Assembly: GCF_017357385.1 (NCBI RefSeq)
Contig: NZ_CP071632.1
Location: 3,291,501-3,355,500, forward strand
Origin: Rhizobium sp. NZLR1
Lineage (GTDB): Bacteria; Pseudomonadota; Alphaproteobacteria; Rhizobiales; Rhizobiaceae
Direction: 5' to 3'
DNA: 64,000 bases
In this document: positions 44,151-53,696 of the stretch, piece by piece
Position numbering within the stretch: the stretch's first letter is position 1
Layout of the letters: each line of letters begins with the position of its first letter
Made by a program: the position numbers and the translations under genes
The notes under the pieces: generated by a model
The model's input: the letters and a program-made list of their open reading frames with translations, nothing else
What the model was told of the DNA's origin: nothing
Databases searched by the model: none

Positions 44151-45416
44151 TCAACCGTCGGCGTGCACGACACCAGCATCACGCTCCAGATAACGCTGGT
44201 CGATATCCGGCAGCGGCTCATCGTCGATTGCTGCCTCGAAGGCCTTGAGGCGTTTGTGGATGGAGAGCAGTTCGATGATCGTTGTCCAGGAGTTGACGAG
44301 ATACTGGAACGAGTTGCTGACCTGCCCGAAGGCGGTCGAGATCTGCTGGAAGATACCGTAGGTGATAGTGCCCGCCACGATCGTCGGCACCAGCATGAAG
44401 ACCACGAAGAGTGCGTCGGCCTGGATATAGAAATAGCGGGCGACATTGAAATACATGTAGTGGAAATACATGCGGTAGTAGTTGCGGCGAACGTTGCCGA
44501 AGAGTTCGGTGACGGTCAGCGGCTGAGCCCGTTCCGCATGGTCCTCGCCATAGACCAGTTCTTTACGATAGGCCGCTTCGACGCGCTGGTTGCGGAAGTT
44601 CAGGCCCGGCAGCTTGACACCCGCGACCGCCAGCAAAACCGTTCCGAACGCCGACCAGAAGAGCGCCAGCCAGAAGAGCGAATTCGCCACCGGCCCAATG
44701 AACGGTAGTTCCGTCACATAATGCGACAGCGCCAGAAGGATCGGAAGGAATACCACGAGCGTCATCACCGAGTTGATGAGGCTGATGCCGAGACCTTCGA
44801 GCGTGCTCGAAAAGCGCATCGTGTCTTCCTGAACGCGCTGCGAGGCGCCTTCGATGTGCCGCAGCTTTTCCCACTTCGACATGTAGAAATTGTTCATCGC
44901 CGTGCGCCAGCGGAAGATATAGTGGCTGGTGAAAAAGTCGGTCATGATCGACACGAACATGCTGAGGAACGCGATCTGACAGAAGACCCACATTAAGCTA
45001 TAAAAATTGTCGACGGAAATGCCTGGCTGCTTCGACAATGCGTTCTGCAGCAGGTCGCCGAATGGCCGGCGCCAGTTGTTGATCACGACGCTGATCTGGA
45101 CGCCGAAATAGGTGACGAAAATAATCAGCGCCGAACCCCAGATCGACCACAGCTTCCAAGGGTGGTGCAGCGCCTTCAGATGCCATGCGCCGCAGAAGAT
45201 CACCGCCGTAAGGAAGAAATAGCTGTAGAACCAGACATTTTCGGGCAGCAGGAAGAACGACAGGTCGATCGGCTGCTGTTCCTCGGCGACCGGCGCATAG
45301 CCGAGCGATGCACCGAGATTAGCGGCAAAGAGATACCAGCCGGCGATGGAAATCAGCGTCCAAACAACAAGCGAGGTAAAGAACGCCTTCGGCTGCGGAA
45401 AAAAGGAATGAAACAC
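44151..45416 (-). CDS. bacA: BacA/SbmA peptide transporter
   Basis: This 421-residue inner-membrane protein (GTG start at 45416) matches rhizobial BacA in length and sequence. It has about seven to eight membrane helices, the N-terminal MFHSFFPQPKAFFTSLVVW, the loop FFTSHYIFRWRTAMNNFY and the C-terminal FQYLVNSWTTIIELLSIHKR. SbmA/BacA proteins take up peptides with proton energy and lack their own ATPase domain. In rhizobia, BacA is required for bacteroid survival against host NCR peptides and for very-long-chain fatty acid modification of lipid A. It stands alone. Confidence 0.95.
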   Translation of the reverse strand: MFHSFFPQPKAFFTSLVVWTLISIAGWYLFAANLGASLGYAPVAEEQQPIDLSFFLLPENVWFYSYFFLTAVIFCGAWHLKALHHPWKLWSIWGSALIIFVTYFGVQISVVINNWRRPFGDLLQNALSKQPGISVDNFYSLMWVFCQIAFLSMFVSIMTDFFTSHYIFRWRTAMNNFYMSKWEKLRHIEGASQRVQEDTMRFSSTLEGLGISLINSVMTLVVFLPILLALSHYVTELPFIGPVANSLFWLALFWSAFGTVLLAVAGVKLPGLNFRNQRVEAAYRKELVYGEDHAERAQPLTVTELFGNVRRNYYRMYFHYMYFNVARYFYIQADALFVVFMLVPTIVAGTITYGIFQQISTAFGQVSNSFQYLVNSWTTIIELLSIHKRLKAFEAAIDDEPLPDIDQRYLERDAGVVHADG

Positions 45417-45504
45417 GGGGAGCTTTGCTTTCCTGAACTGTGAGTGTCGGGAGTGTCACGGAACACTGATTTTGCCGGAAACTAAGGCAGTTCGAAGGAA
45501 GCAG

Positions 45505-45538
45505 CAATGGGTTCGGCCCATTGTTACGGAGATGTAAC
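45505..45538. promoter_or_regulatory. Two adjacent dyads upstream of bacA
   Basis: CAATGGG-N5-CCCATTG (45505-45523) is followed directly by GTTAC-N6-GTAAC (45523-45538), 89-122 bp upstream of the bacA start. They could be operators or the terminator of the MFS gene's leader. The role is not determined. Confidence 0.3.
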
Positions 45539-45541
45539 GGG

Positions 45542-45595
45542 TTAGAGCAATTCCAGGAAAAGTGGGAAGCGGTTTTCCGTCCGGAATTGCGTAGA
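45542..45595. repeat. Palindromic intergenic repeat, family C, copy 2
   Basis: GCAATTCC and GGAATTGC form the outer stem and GGAAAA / TTTTCC the inner stem. The sequence matches copy 3 at 53597, with a paired base change in the inner stem. It sits between the MFS gene's stop and bacA. Confidence 0.85.
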
Positions 45596-45633
45596 GACAA
45601 AATTATGGAGCAGTTCTGCGAAGCTGAATCGCT

Positions 45634-46818
45634 CTATGCGATTTTCTTGATCACCGGCATCACCAACGCTGCGCAGGCAACAAGGGCGATGGCGGCGATC
45701 ACTGTTGGGGCGGTGAAATTGCCACTGCGCTCGGCGATCCAGCCGGCAACAACAGGCCCGACGATCTGGCCGACACCGAAGGCAGCCGTCATCATCGCCA
45801 GTATCCGCCGCGGGCTTTCCGGCGAAAGCTTGCGGCCGATCTGCAGCCCGTAAGCCGTGATCGCCAGGAAGGTCGCCCCGAACAGCGCACCGCCGACCAG
45901 CGGCGCGGCGGAATGCGGCAATGCCACAGTCGCAAGCACGCCGGCCGCCTCGATCAGAAGGGCTGCGACATAAACGCCGCCAAGCCCGAGCCGCCTGACA
46001 AGCGGCTTCCAGGCAAACAGCGCCACCGCCGACGTCAGCCCGGCGATGAACCAGCAAAGGAATTCGACCAAGGGTCCTGTCGCCGAAAGGCGCGCGATGG
46101 TGACGAGGAAGGTCGCGGTGATGACGTAGCCGAAGCCGAACAGGCCGTATGACAACGTTAGCAGCACCATCGGTCGGCTCCAGACAAGCGCCGGCTCCTT
46201 GCCCGATTGCGCCGATTGCGCCGGGGCTGACGGCAGCAACAGGAAGACGACGACGAGGCTTGCCGCGCAATAGAGCGCTCCGCCGATCCAGTCGGCCCGC
46301 CAGCCGCCCGGCCCGTCGTGATAACCAAGGCCGATGAGAAACACCATGACCGAGGATAGTGCGATACCCGCCCCCGGCCCGCCGAAATGCGCCGCCTGCA
46401 CATGGTCATTACCGGCAGCAGCCCCGTGGCTGAGCACGATCGACGAGGTGAAGACCATCGCAAAGGCGCTGGCAAGGCCGGCGAGGAACCGGATGACAGC
46501 AAAGACCGCGACGGATTGGGTGGCGGCCATGGCCGCAAGCAGGATCGCGGTCGCCAGCAGCGACAAAAGCGCCACCAGTCGTTCGCGCCCCGCAGCCCAG
46601 CCATAGGCGGCAAACACAGCGCCGACGAGATAACCGAGGAAATTCGCCGACGCGATGAAGCCTGCATCCGCAGCCGAAAGCGGCACGCCGCTGATCATGC
46701 CGGGCAGGATCGGCGTGTAGGAGAAGCGCCCGAAGCCCATGGCGGCGGCCATAGCGACGGCGCCGGCAGCGGCGGTGGAAACGAGGTTCGGCGGGGAGTG
46801 ACGGATGCGCTCGAGCAT
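45634..46818 (-). CDS. YbfB/YjiJ-type MFS transporter
   Basis: From the ATG at 46818 the protein has 394 residues and 12 predicted helices. AAAMGFGRFSYTPILPGMI in helix 1 and ANFLGYLVGAVFAAY in helix 2 are the signature of the YbfB/YjiJ (MFS_4) group, whose substrates are unknown. In-frame starts up to 46857 would add at most 13 residues without a ribosome site. It is divergent from a PadR-type gene, which may control it. Confidence 0.82.
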   Translation of the reverse strand: MLERIRHSPPNLVSTAAAGAVAMAAAMGFGRFSYTPILPGMISGVPLSAADAGFIASANFLGYLVGAVFAAYGWAAGRERLVALLSLLATAILLAAMAATQSVAVFAVIRFLAGLASAFAMVFTSSIVLSHGAAAGNDHVQAAHFGGPGAGIALSSVMVFLIGLGYHDGPGGWRADWIGGALYCAASLVVVFLLLPSAPAQSAQSGKEPALVWSRPMVLLTLSYGLFGFGYVITATFLVTIARLSATGPLVEFLCWFIAGLTSAVALFAWKPLVRRLGLGGVYVAALLIEAAGVLATVALPHSAAPLVGGALFGATFLAITAYGLQIGRKLSPESPRRILAMMTAAFGVGQIVGPVVAGWIAERSGNFTAPTVIAAIALVACAALVMPVIKKIA

Positions 46819-46928
46819 GCAGCGCTTATCGCGCCGCAGCATCTGCATCACAATCAAGTAATTCTGATCGATCGATCAATTTCCGGAAACATGAAAAATT
46901 CCTCGCTTCCCTTGAAAAAGACTATCTT

Positions 46929-46963
46929 ACGATATATGTTTTACGACATAACCAACGATATAT
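46929..46963. promoter_or_regulatory. Repeated ACGA-type motifs upstream of padR-type gene
   Basis: ACGATATAT occurs at 46929-46937 and 46955-46963, with ACGACATA at 46943-46950 between them, a spacing of 12-14 bp. They fill the AT-rich gap just before the PadR-type gene, and a perfect TGATCGATCGATCA palindrome lies at 46865-46878 nearer the MFS gene. Autoregulation is the likely explanation. Confidence 0.4.
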
Positions 46964-46984
46964 CTGCTGATGAAAGGAAAACTC

Positions 46985-47560
46985 ATGAGAGGTTTTAAAG
47001 GCGGCATGTTCGGCGAAGCTTTCCGCATGGGCCGCAAGTTCGCTGCCGGCGATCTGCAGCTCGTCATCCTGGCGCTGCTCGCTGAGCAACCGCGCCACGG
47101 TTATGAATTGATAAAGTTGCTGGAGGAGCGCTCTGGCGGCTTCTATATACCGAGCCCCGGCGTCATTTATCCCGCGCTCACCTATCTCGAGGAAACCGGT
47201 CTTGCCGAAGTGGAGGCCGAGGGCACCAAGAAGCTCTATCGTATCACCGAGGCCGGCCGTCGCCGCGTCGAGGAAAACCGCGACATGATCCTGCACACGC
47301 TCGCCAAGCTCGAGCGCATCGGCGAGAAGATGGCCTATGTGAAGCGTGTGTTCGAAACCGACCGCCACGGCGCCGACGAGGGTGATGACGGCGATTTCAT
47401 GCAGGACGGCGGCGATATTCGCGCTGCCCGCATGCTACTGCGCTCGGCCCTGCGCATGCGTTATCCCTGGTCGAAACCCGAAGCCGCCCGCATCGCCGGC
47501 ATATTGGAACGCGCCGCCACCGAAATCCTGCAGGGCGGCAAGCCGGAAACGCGCGGTTGA
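46985..47560 (+). CDS. PadR-family transcriptional regulator
   Basis: The ATG at 46985 is preferred because AAGGA sits 6-10 bases upstream; an in-frame ATG at 46970 would lack this. The 191-residue protein has the PadR winged helix (LQLVILALLAEQPRHGYELI, FYIPSPGVIYPALTYLEETG, YRITEAGRRRVEEN) and a helical C-terminal dimerisation domain. A Gly-rich N-terminal tail (RGFKGGMFG) precedes it. It probably regulates itself and the divergent MFS gene. Confidence 0.85.
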   Translation: MRGFKGGMFGEAFRMGRKFAAGDLQLVILALLAEQPRHGYELIKLLEERSGGFYIPSPGVIYPALTYLEETGLAEVEAEGTKKLYRITEAGRRRVEENRDMILHTLAKLERIGEKMAYVKRVFETDRHGADEGDDGDFMQDGGDIRAARMLLRSALRMRYPWSKPEAARIAGILERAATEILQGGKPETRG

Positions 47561-47631
47561 GGACGAGGTTGGTGCTCGGCCCGTCCGATGAATGCAAGGA
47601 GCAGCGTTGCGGCGTGCTTCGAGGCTGCGCC

Positions 47632-48390
47632 CTACGCCCGCCCATCCGGCAAGGTCAGCACCACCGGCCCGTTGCGCGTTGCAACCACCGTATGTTCATA
47701 TTGCACCGTTGGCGCCTTTGGATCGGCATAGAGCGTCCACGCATCGTCGCCGCCTTCCGCCCATGTCGCGCCGAGCGACAGGAACGGTTCGACGGTGAAG
47801 ACGAGACCTTCCGTCATCATGCGTTTTTCTGAAGGGTCCGGCCAGGTCGAGAGCTCGGCCGGCTCCTCGTGCAGCGAGCGGCCGACGCCATGGCTCGCCA
47901 GATTGGCGACCAGCGTGTAGCGGTTCTTCTGCGCGAACGCGCCGACGGCGGTGCCGATCTTTGCGAGCGGCTCGCCCGATTTCACCTGGTTGAGGCCGGC
48001 CCAGAGCGCCCGCTTGCCGTCGCGGCAGAGCCGCTCGATCTTTTGCTTGACGGGCGGCATCGCGAAGGAGGCACCGGTATCGGCGAAGAAGCCGTCCTTC
48101 TCAGCCGAAACGTCGATATTGATGAGGTCGCCGGCGCGGATGACGCGTGGGCCGGGAATGCCGTGGGCGATTTCCTCATTGATGCTGATGCAGGTGGCGC
48201 CGGGAAACTGGTAGCAGAACTCCGGCGCCGAGCGCGCGCCCGAATCCTCAAGCACCTTGCGGCCGATCCGGTCGAGTTCCAGCGTCGTCATGCCGGGCTC
48301 CATCGTCGCCGCCATCACCTGGATGGCGTTGGCGCAGATGCGGCCGATCTCCTTGAGCTTCGCCAGTTCGTCGTCGTTTGCGATAACCAT
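47632..48390 (-). CDS. map: Methionine aminopeptidase, type I
   Basis: This 252-residue enzyme removes the N-terminal Met from new proteins. The metal ligands are visible: Asp in INIDVSAEKDG, Asp in FFADTG, His in SHGVGRSLHEEP, Glu in FTVEPFL and Glu in VQYEHTV. The N-terminal zinc finger extension of some types is absent. Its position outside the usual ribosomal gene context suggests it may be a second copy, which the rest of the genome would settle. Confidence 0.92.
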   Translation of the reverse strand: MVIANDDELAKLKEIGRICANAIQVMAATMEPGMTTLELDRIGRKVLEDSGARSAPEFCYQFPGATCISINEEIAHGIPGPRVIRAGDLINIDVSAEKDGFFADTGASFAMPPVKQKIERLCRDGKRALWAGLNQVKSGEPLAKIGTAVGAFAQKNRYTLVANLASHGVGRSLHEEPAELSTWPDPSEKRMMTEGLVFTVEPFLSLGATWAEGGDDAWTLYADPKAPTVQYEHTVVATRNGPVVLTLPDGRA

Positions 48391-48429
48391 TCGTCTATTC
48401 CGGCCTTGCGCAGAACGGCCACGGCCGCC

Positions 48430-49500
48430 TCACGCTGTGGCTTTCGCCCCTTCGCCGCTTTCAGTCAACGCCTTTCTGACGATCGGCGCGACTTTCGTCC
48501 CGTAGAGCTCGATGCCACGCATGATCTGCGCATGCGGCATCAGCCCGATCGCCATCTGCAGCAGGAAGCGGTCGTTCTTGAAGAGTGTATGATGGGCGAT
48601 GATCTTTTCCGCGACCGCCTCGGCATCGCCGACGAAGAGCGCCCCGCTCGGCCCGCGCGACATGTCGAACTGCGCCCGGCTCGTTGCCCCCCAGCCGCGC
48701 TCGCGCCCGATGCGGTTCATCACTTCGGCCTGTGGCCCGTAAAACTGATCTGCCGCAGCCTCCGTCGTATCGGCGATGAAGCCGTGGACATTGATGCTGG
48801 TCTTCAGCTTCGCCTGGTCCTGCCCTGCCCGGCGCGCGGCCTCGCGATAGAGATCGAAGAGCGGCGCAAAACGGCGCGGCTCGCCGCCGATGATCGCCAG
48901 CGCCACCGGCAGGCCGAGCGCGCCCGCGCGCGCCACCGACTGCGGCGTGCCGCCGACCGCGACCCAGAGCGGCAGCGGATCCTGCAACGGCCTGGGATAG
49001 ACGCCGCGCCCGTTAATCGCAGCGCGAAGCTCGCCCTTCCACTCCACCACTTCGCTATCGCGCAACGCCAGCAGCAGATCGAGCTTCTCTTCGAAAAGCT
49101 GGTCGTAGTCCTCGAGGTTGTAGCCGAATAGCGGGAAGGACTCGATGAAGGAGCCGCGCCCCGCCATGATCTCGGCCCGGCCGTTGGAAATCAGATCGAG
49201 CGTCGAAAACTGCTGGAAGACGCGCACGGAATCATCGGAAGAAAGCACGGTGACCGCACTTGTCAGCCGGATATTCCTCGTCCTGACGGCCGCCGCCGCC
49301 AGCACGACCGCGGGAGCCGACGCCGCGTAATCCGGTCGATGATGTTCGCCGAGCCCAAAGACGTCGAGCCCCACCTGATCGGCAAGCTCAATCTCCTCGA
49401 TCAGATGCTTCAGCCGCTCGGCCCCTTCCGCGCCCTTGCTGCGGGACGGGTTGGGATTGACGTCGGCGAATGTATAAAGGCCCAGTTCCATTGTCGGCAT
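48430..49500 (-). CDS. Luciferase-like (LLM class) flavin-dependent oxidoreductase
   Basis: From the ATG at 49500 the protein has 356 residues in one TIM-barrel domain. It has [12 protein letters not shown], the flavin-binding [30 protein letters not shown] and [20 protein letters not shown], typical of the bacterial luciferase-like family. The reduced flavin would be supplied in trans. The substrate is not predictable. A start three codons later (49491) is equally possible with AGGA upstream; longer starts add non-homologous residues. Confidence 0.85.
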   Translation of the reverse strand: MPTMELGLYTFADVNPNPSRSKGAEGAERLKHLIEEIELADQVGLDVFGLGEHHRPDYAASAPAVVLAAAAVRTRNIRLTSAVTVLSSDDSVRVFQQFSTLDLISNGRAEIMAGRGSFIESFPLFGYNLEDYDQLFEEKLDLLLALRDSEVVEWKGELRAAINGRGVYPRPLQDPLPLWVAVGGTPQSVARAGALGLPVALAIIGGEPRRFAPLFDLYREAARRAGQDQAKLKTSINVHGFIADTTEAAADQFYGPQAEVMNRIGRERGWGATSRAQFDMSRGPSGALFVGDAEAVAEKIIAHHTLFKNDRFLLQMAIGLMPHAQIMRGIELYGTKVAPIVRKALTESGEGAKATA

Positions 49501-49737
49501 CCTGTTGAATTCCGCCCGGAGATAAGGATCGCCGAGACGGAGCGCAAATACAAACTCTGGAACGGAATGTTCGAAAAATTCGATAGTGGCATGATGTCTT
49601 TGCCCTGCTTCGGCAGACATCAAGGGACAGAACCCACCCACAAATTCGAATCTGAATTCAACGACTTCGAAGCCACGGCGGAATCATTTTCCAAGCTGCT
49701 TCATGCCGCGCTTGAGTAGCGCCAACGCCCGCGCCGT

Positions 49738-50205
49738 TCACATCTTCGCCAACAGCTCCGCCAGTTGCTCAGCAGCCTTGCCCCATCCCTCGTGGAAGCC
49801 CATCTTCTCGTGCGTTTCCTTATCCTCGGCGCGCCAATGCAGCGCCTTCGCCGTATATTTCGTGCGCCCATTGCCGAGATCTTCGAGCAGGATGACGCCG
49901 GTGAAGAAAGGTTTCTCGGCAGGCACCCAGGCGCTGGTATAGGCATCGGTGAAGACGATCTTCTCGTTCTCGACGATCTCGAGATAGATGCCACGGTTCG
50001 GATACTGATTGCCCTCGGGATCTTGCATGACGATGACACTGGACCCGCCGGGGCGGACGTCGAGCGTCGCTTCCGCCACACCCCAGGGGCGCGGCACGAA
50101 CCACTGTTTCATGAGGTCGGGATCGGTCCATGCCTTGTAGATCTTCTCGCGCGGCGCGTCGAATTCGCGAACGAGGACGAGTTCATGTTGCGTGCTGGCG
50201 GTCAT
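49738..50205 (-). CDS. SRPBCC-fold (AHSA1-like) protein
   Basis: From the ATG at 50205 (GGAGAG upstream) the protein has 155 residues. It has the START/Bet v 1-like fold with ELVLVREFDAPREKIYKAWT at the start, WFVPRPWGVAEATLDVRPGG in the middle and the C-terminal helix GWGKAAEQLAELLAKM. Such proteins bind hydrophobic ligands. It lies downstream of the ECF sigma and YciI genes on the same strand, and proteins of this type often accompany ECF42-type sigma factors. Confidence 0.83.
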   Translation of the reverse strand: MTASTQHELVLVREFDAPREKIYKAWTDPDLMKQWFVPRPWGVAEATLDVRPGGSSVIVMQDPEGNQYPNRGIYLEIVENEKIVFTDAYTSAWVPAEKPFFTGVILLEDLGNGRTKYTAKALHWRAEDKETHEKMGFHEGWGKAAEQLAELLAKM

Positions 50206-50299
50206 TCGGCATCTCTCCAATTGAATGAAACCTGCTTCCCAGGTTGTAGCAAGGACGTATCGAAGTTTGCCTTTCCGACAGCGTGCCGATTTTTCCTGA

Positions 50300-51559
50300 T
50301 TATTTTGCGGTCGGCTGCGTCGCCTCTTCCTGCATCTTGTCGATCTGCCGGCGGATATGAGCCGCTTCAGCCGCCGAATGGGCAAGCGCAATGGCGCGGT
50401 CGAAGGCTTCGCGCGCCTGGCAGGTCAAGCCAAGCTGCTTCAGCAGCCCGCCGCGCAGGCCGTGATAGTAGAAATAGCCGCCGAGTTTTTCGCCAAGCGG
50501 ATCGATGAGATCGAGCGCATCCTGCGGTCCGCGCAGTTTGGAAACCACGACAGCGCGATTGAGCGTCACGACAGGAGACGGCTGGAGACGCTCCAGCGCG
50601 CGGTAGAGCAGATCGATCTCCACCCAGTCGGTATCCCCGGCACGTTTTGCCCGAGAATGGATCGCGGCGATGGCCGCCTGTAGCTGATAGGGGCCGGGTT
50701 GGCGGTGTCGCAGCGCCTTGTCGAGCAGCGCCAAAGCCTCGTTGATGAGGGGCTGGTTCCAGCGCGCGCGGTCCTGATCTTCGAGCAGCACGATCTCGTC
50801 CTCGGCGCTGAAGCGCGCCGGGCGGCGCGAGATCTGCAGAAGCATCAGTGCAAGCAGCCCCATCAACTCCGGTTCGGACGGGAAGATATACAGCATCAGG
50901 CGTGCCAACCGGATCGCCTCGTCGCTGAAGGCCGCAGCCTCATGCTTCGGGTCGGCCTGGCTATAGCCCTCGTTGAAGATGAGATAGATCATCGTGCTGA
51001 CGATCGACAGCCGTTCGGCCCTTTCCCCAGGGCTTGGCGTTTCGAAAGGCACGCCGGCCTTCGCCACCCGTGCCTTGGCCCGGGTGATGCGCTGCTCCAT
51101 GGCGCTTTCCGACACCAGGAAGGCACGGGCGATCTGCGGCACCGAAAGCCCGGAGACGATGCGCAGCGCCAGCGCGATCTGCTGGGTCGCCGGCAGATCC
51201 GGATGGCAGCAGATGAACAGCAGCCGCAGGATATCGTCGCGATAGTGGGAATCGTCCAGTCGCTCGGCGATGTCGCTTTCGGCATCCTCGGTATCGGAGA
51301 TGACGTCCTCATCCGGCAAGGCCTGGAGCTTCGTCCGCTTACGCACCGCATCGATCCCGCTGTTTCGGCCGACGAAGATGAGCCAGGCCGCGGGATCACG
51401 CGGCGGCCCTTTCTCCGGCCATGTCCGGATCGCCCTCAGGCATGCCTCTTGAAACGCCTCTTCCGCAGTATCGAGAGTACGGAAATAGCGCAGCAGGGCG
51501 CCAAGGGCTTTCGGGCGGGCCGAGGCAAGTGCAAGGTCGATCCAGGCAATATCGGTCAT
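50300..51559 (-). CDS. ECF-type RNA polymerase sigma factor, ECF42-like, with long C-terminal TPR-like domain
   Basis: This 419-residue protein has an N-terminal sigma-2 region (LRYFRTLDTAEEAFQEACLR, AAWLIFVGRNSGIDAVRKRT) and a sigma-4 region (LALRIVSGLSVPQIARAFLV). A C-terminal domain of about 220 helical residues follows (LMGLLALMLLQISRRPARFS, VTLNRAVVVSKLRGPQDALD). This layout defines ECF42 factors, which lack an anti-sigma factor and are regulated through their C-terminal extension. The start overlaps the upstream YciI-like gene by 4 bp (ATGA). Target genes are not known here. Confidence 0.88.
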   Translation of the reverse strand: MTDIAWIDLALASARPKALGALLRYFRTLDTAEEAFQEACLRAIRTWPEKGPPRDPAAWLIFVGRNSGIDAVRKRTKLQALPDEDVISDTEDAESDIAERLDDSHYRDDILRLLFICCHPDLPATQQIALALRIVSGLSVPQIARAFLVSESAMEQRITRAKARVAKAGVPFETPSPGERAERLSIVSTMIYLIFNEGYSQADPKHEAAAFSDEAIRLARLMLYIFPSEPELMGLLALMLLQISRRPARFSAEDEIVLLEDQDRARWNQPLINEALALLDKALRHRQPGPYQLQAAIAAIHSRAKRAGDTDWVEIDLLYRALERLQPSPVVTLNRAVVVSKLRGPQDALDLIDPLGEKLGGYFYYHGLRGGLLKQLGLTCQAREAFDRAIALAHSAAEAAHIRRQIDKMQEEATQPTAK

Positions 51560-51930
51560 GATGAAGCATCTCCCGGCCTGAAGACGTAGAAAGGCCGAAT
51601 TTCGTAAGAGGTGGAACCTGGATTGACCGACGAAAGCTGTTTCGAGAAGGCGATCGCCTCATCGAGCGTTTCGAAGTCGACCACGTAGAAGCCGAGAAGC
51701 GCCTCTTTCGTTTCTGCAAATGGGCCGTCGATGACCAAAGCCTCGTCCTTGCCCTTGCGCACCGTCGTCGCCGCCGTCGTCGGCATCAACCTGCCGACGG
51801 GGCCGAGCTTGCCGGCTGCGGCAAGCGGCTCCTGCACGGCATAGAGCTTCTCCATGACGGCAGCCTCCTCCTCCTTGGTCCAGGCAAAGACGGTTTCCTC
51901 ATGGGCGTAACAAAGGATTGCATAAAGCAT
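51556..51930 (-). CDS. YciI-like (DGPF domain) protein
   Basis: This 124-residue protein has the DGPF-type motif as VIDGPFAETKEALLGFYVVD and the N-terminal MLYAILCYAHEETV. It is the usual partner of ECF42 sigma factors and is translationally coupled to the sigma gene by a 4-bp overlap. YciI-like proteins are small ferredoxin-like-fold proteins of uncertain enzymology. It may tune sigma activity, but this is inferred from gene neighbourhood. Confidence 0.87.
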   Translation of the reverse strand: MLYAILCYAHEETVFAWTKEEEAAVMEKLYAVQEPLAAAGKLGPVGRLMPTTAATTVRKGKDEALVIDGPFAETKEALLGFYVVDFETLDEAIAFSKQLSSVNPGSTSYEIRPFYVFRPGDASS

Positions 51931-52088
51931 CGGGTCACTCCTCTTTCCGAATGACGAAGGAGTAACCGCTTAGCCGACAGGCCGCATCAAAATTATTGGG
52001 GGAAATTCGTGATCTTGCAGAGCACGGCGATGCCGCAGCTGGGCATTTTGCCGGAGCGAACGAAGCTATATTGCGGCGCTGATTGCCC

Positions 52089-53582
52089 TCACCCTTCGCT
52101 CAGCGTTCGCTTGACCGCATTCTTCCAACCCTTGAGCTTTGCCGCCCGTACCTTCTCCTCCATGGCGGGTTCGAATCGCCGGTCCCGCTTCCACGTCGCC
52201 GAAAAGCCGTCTCTGTCCGGCCACACCCCTGCCCGGCTGCCGGCAAGCCATGCGGCACCCAGCGCCGTCGTCTCCAGGATCACCGGGCGGTCGACCGGGG
52301 CATCGAGCAGGTCGGCAAGACGCTGCATTGTCCAGTCGGAGGCGACCATGCCGCCGTCGACGCGCAGCACGGTGTCGTCGCCGCCATTCTTCCAGTCCTT
52401 CTGCATGGCATCGAGCAGGTCGCGGGTCTGGTAACAGACCGCTTCGAGCGCTGCCCGCGAGAGTTCCGCCGGACCGCTGTTGCGCGTCAGTCCGAAGATC
52501 GCGCCACGCGCATTGGCATCCCAATGCGGCGCGCCAAGCCCGGTGAAGGCGGGCACGAGATAGACCTCCTGGGTCGGATCGGCTCGTTCGGCAAGCCCGT
52601 TGGTCTCGGCGGCGCTGCCGATGATGCGAAGCCCGTCACGCAGCCATTGCACCGCCGCGCCAGCGATGAAGATCGACCCCTCAAGCGCATAGGTCGTCTG
52701 GCCGTTCAGGCGATAGGCGATGGTGGTCAGCAGCCGGTTTTTCGAGCGCACCATATCGGCGCCGGTGTTAAGCAGCGCGAAACAGCCGGTGCCGTAGGTC
52801 GATTTCAGCATGCCCGGCTGAAAACACGCCTGGCCGATGGTGGCCGCCTGCTGGTCGCCGGCGACACCGAGGATAGGGATTGCAGCACCGAAGATCGCGG
52901 GATCGACCGTGCCGAAATCGGCGGCACAATCCTTGACCTCCGGCAGCATGGCGGCGGGCACCCTCAGAATATCGAGCAGATCCTCGTCCCACGCGTTTTC
53001 AGCAATGTTGAACATCAGCGTGCGCGAGGCGTTGGTGGCATCGGTGACGAAACTCTTGCCATTAGTCAGCCGCCAGATCAGGAAGGTGTCGATCGTGCCG
53101 AAGCAGAGGTCGCCCCTTGCAGCACGGGCCCGTGCGCCCTTCACATTGGCGAGCATCCAGGAAAGCTTGGTGCCGGAAAAATAGGGATCGAGGATCAGGC
53201 CGGTCTTCTTCGTGAAAAGCCGCTCCAGATCCTGTCGTTTAAGATTATCGCAATAGCTTGCCGTGCGCCGGTCCTGCCAGACAATGGCATTCTGGATCGG
53301 CCGGCCCGTCTCGCGCTCCCAGACGACGACAGTCTCGCGCTGGTTGGTAATGCCGAGCGCCGAAATATCCTTGGCGGTAATCCCCGCATCGCGCAGTGCC
53401 ATATTGACGGTGGAGACAACCGAATCCCAGATTTCCTCAGGATCGTGCTCGACCCAGCCGGAGCGCGGATAGATCTGGGTGAATTCCTTCTGGCCCTTGC
53501 CGGCGACATGCATGTCGCGATCGAAGACGATCGCCCGCGTCGATGTCGTTCCCTGATCGATCGCCAGTACAAATCCACCCAT
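52089..53582 (-). CDS. glpK: Glycerol kinase
   Basis: This 497-residue enzyme phosphorylates glycerol to glycerol-3-phosphate. FGGY-family features are the N-terminal [47 protein letters not shown] and the C-terminal [18 protein letters not shown]. The start at ATG 53582 has GGGGGGA 5 bp upstream. A palindromic repeat occupies the leader directly upstream. No glpF or glpD is adjacent. Confidence 0.95.
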   Translation of the reverse strand: MGGFVLAIDQGTTSTRAIVFDRDMHVAGKGQKEFTQIYPRSGWVEHDPEEIWDSVVSTVNMALRDAGITAKDISALGITNQRETVVVWERETGRPIQNAIVWQDRRTASYCDNLKRQDLERLFTKKTGLILDPYFSGTKLSWMLANVKGARARAARGDLCFGTIDTFLIWRLTNGKSFVTDATNASRTLMFNIAENAWDEDLLDILRVPAAMLPEVKDCAADFGTVDPAIFGAAIPILGVAGDQQAATIGQACFQPGMLKSTYGTGCFALLNTGADMVRSKNRLLTTIAYRLNGQTTYALEGSIFIAGAAVQWLRDGLRIIGSAAETNGLAERADPTQEVYLVPAFTGLGAPHWDANARGAIFGLTRNSGPAELSRAALEAVCYQTRDLLDAMQKDWKNGGDDTVLRVDGGMVASDWTMQRLADLLDAPVDRPVILETTALGAAWLAGSRAGVWPDRDGFSATWKRDRRFEPAMEEKVRAAKLKGWKNAVKRTLSEG

Positions 53583-53596
53583 GAAAATCCCCCCGC

Positions 53597-53648
53597 TAAA
53601 GCAATTCCAGCAAAAGTGTGCAGCGGTTTTGCGTCCGGAATTGCGTGA
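53597..53648. repeat. Palindromic intergenic repeat, family C, copy 3
   Basis: GCAATTCC and GGAATTGC form the outer stem and GCAAAA / TTTTGC the inner stem. Compared with copy 2 the inner pair has changed on both sides, so pairing is kept. It lies 15 bp upstream of the glpK start, in its leader. Confidence 0.85.
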
Positions 53649-53659
53649 AAAAAGAGATA

Positions 53660-53696
53660 GAGCATTTCCGTGATTCGAAGAAAAACGGAAATGCTC
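53660..53696. repeat. Second palindromic repeat (family E) upstream of glpK
   Basis: GAGCATTTCCGT (53660-53671) and ACGGAAATGCTC (53685-53696) form a 12-bp dyad with a 13-nt loop, 12 bp beyond copy 3 of family C. The arrangement looks like a repeat cluster. Confidence 0.7.
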
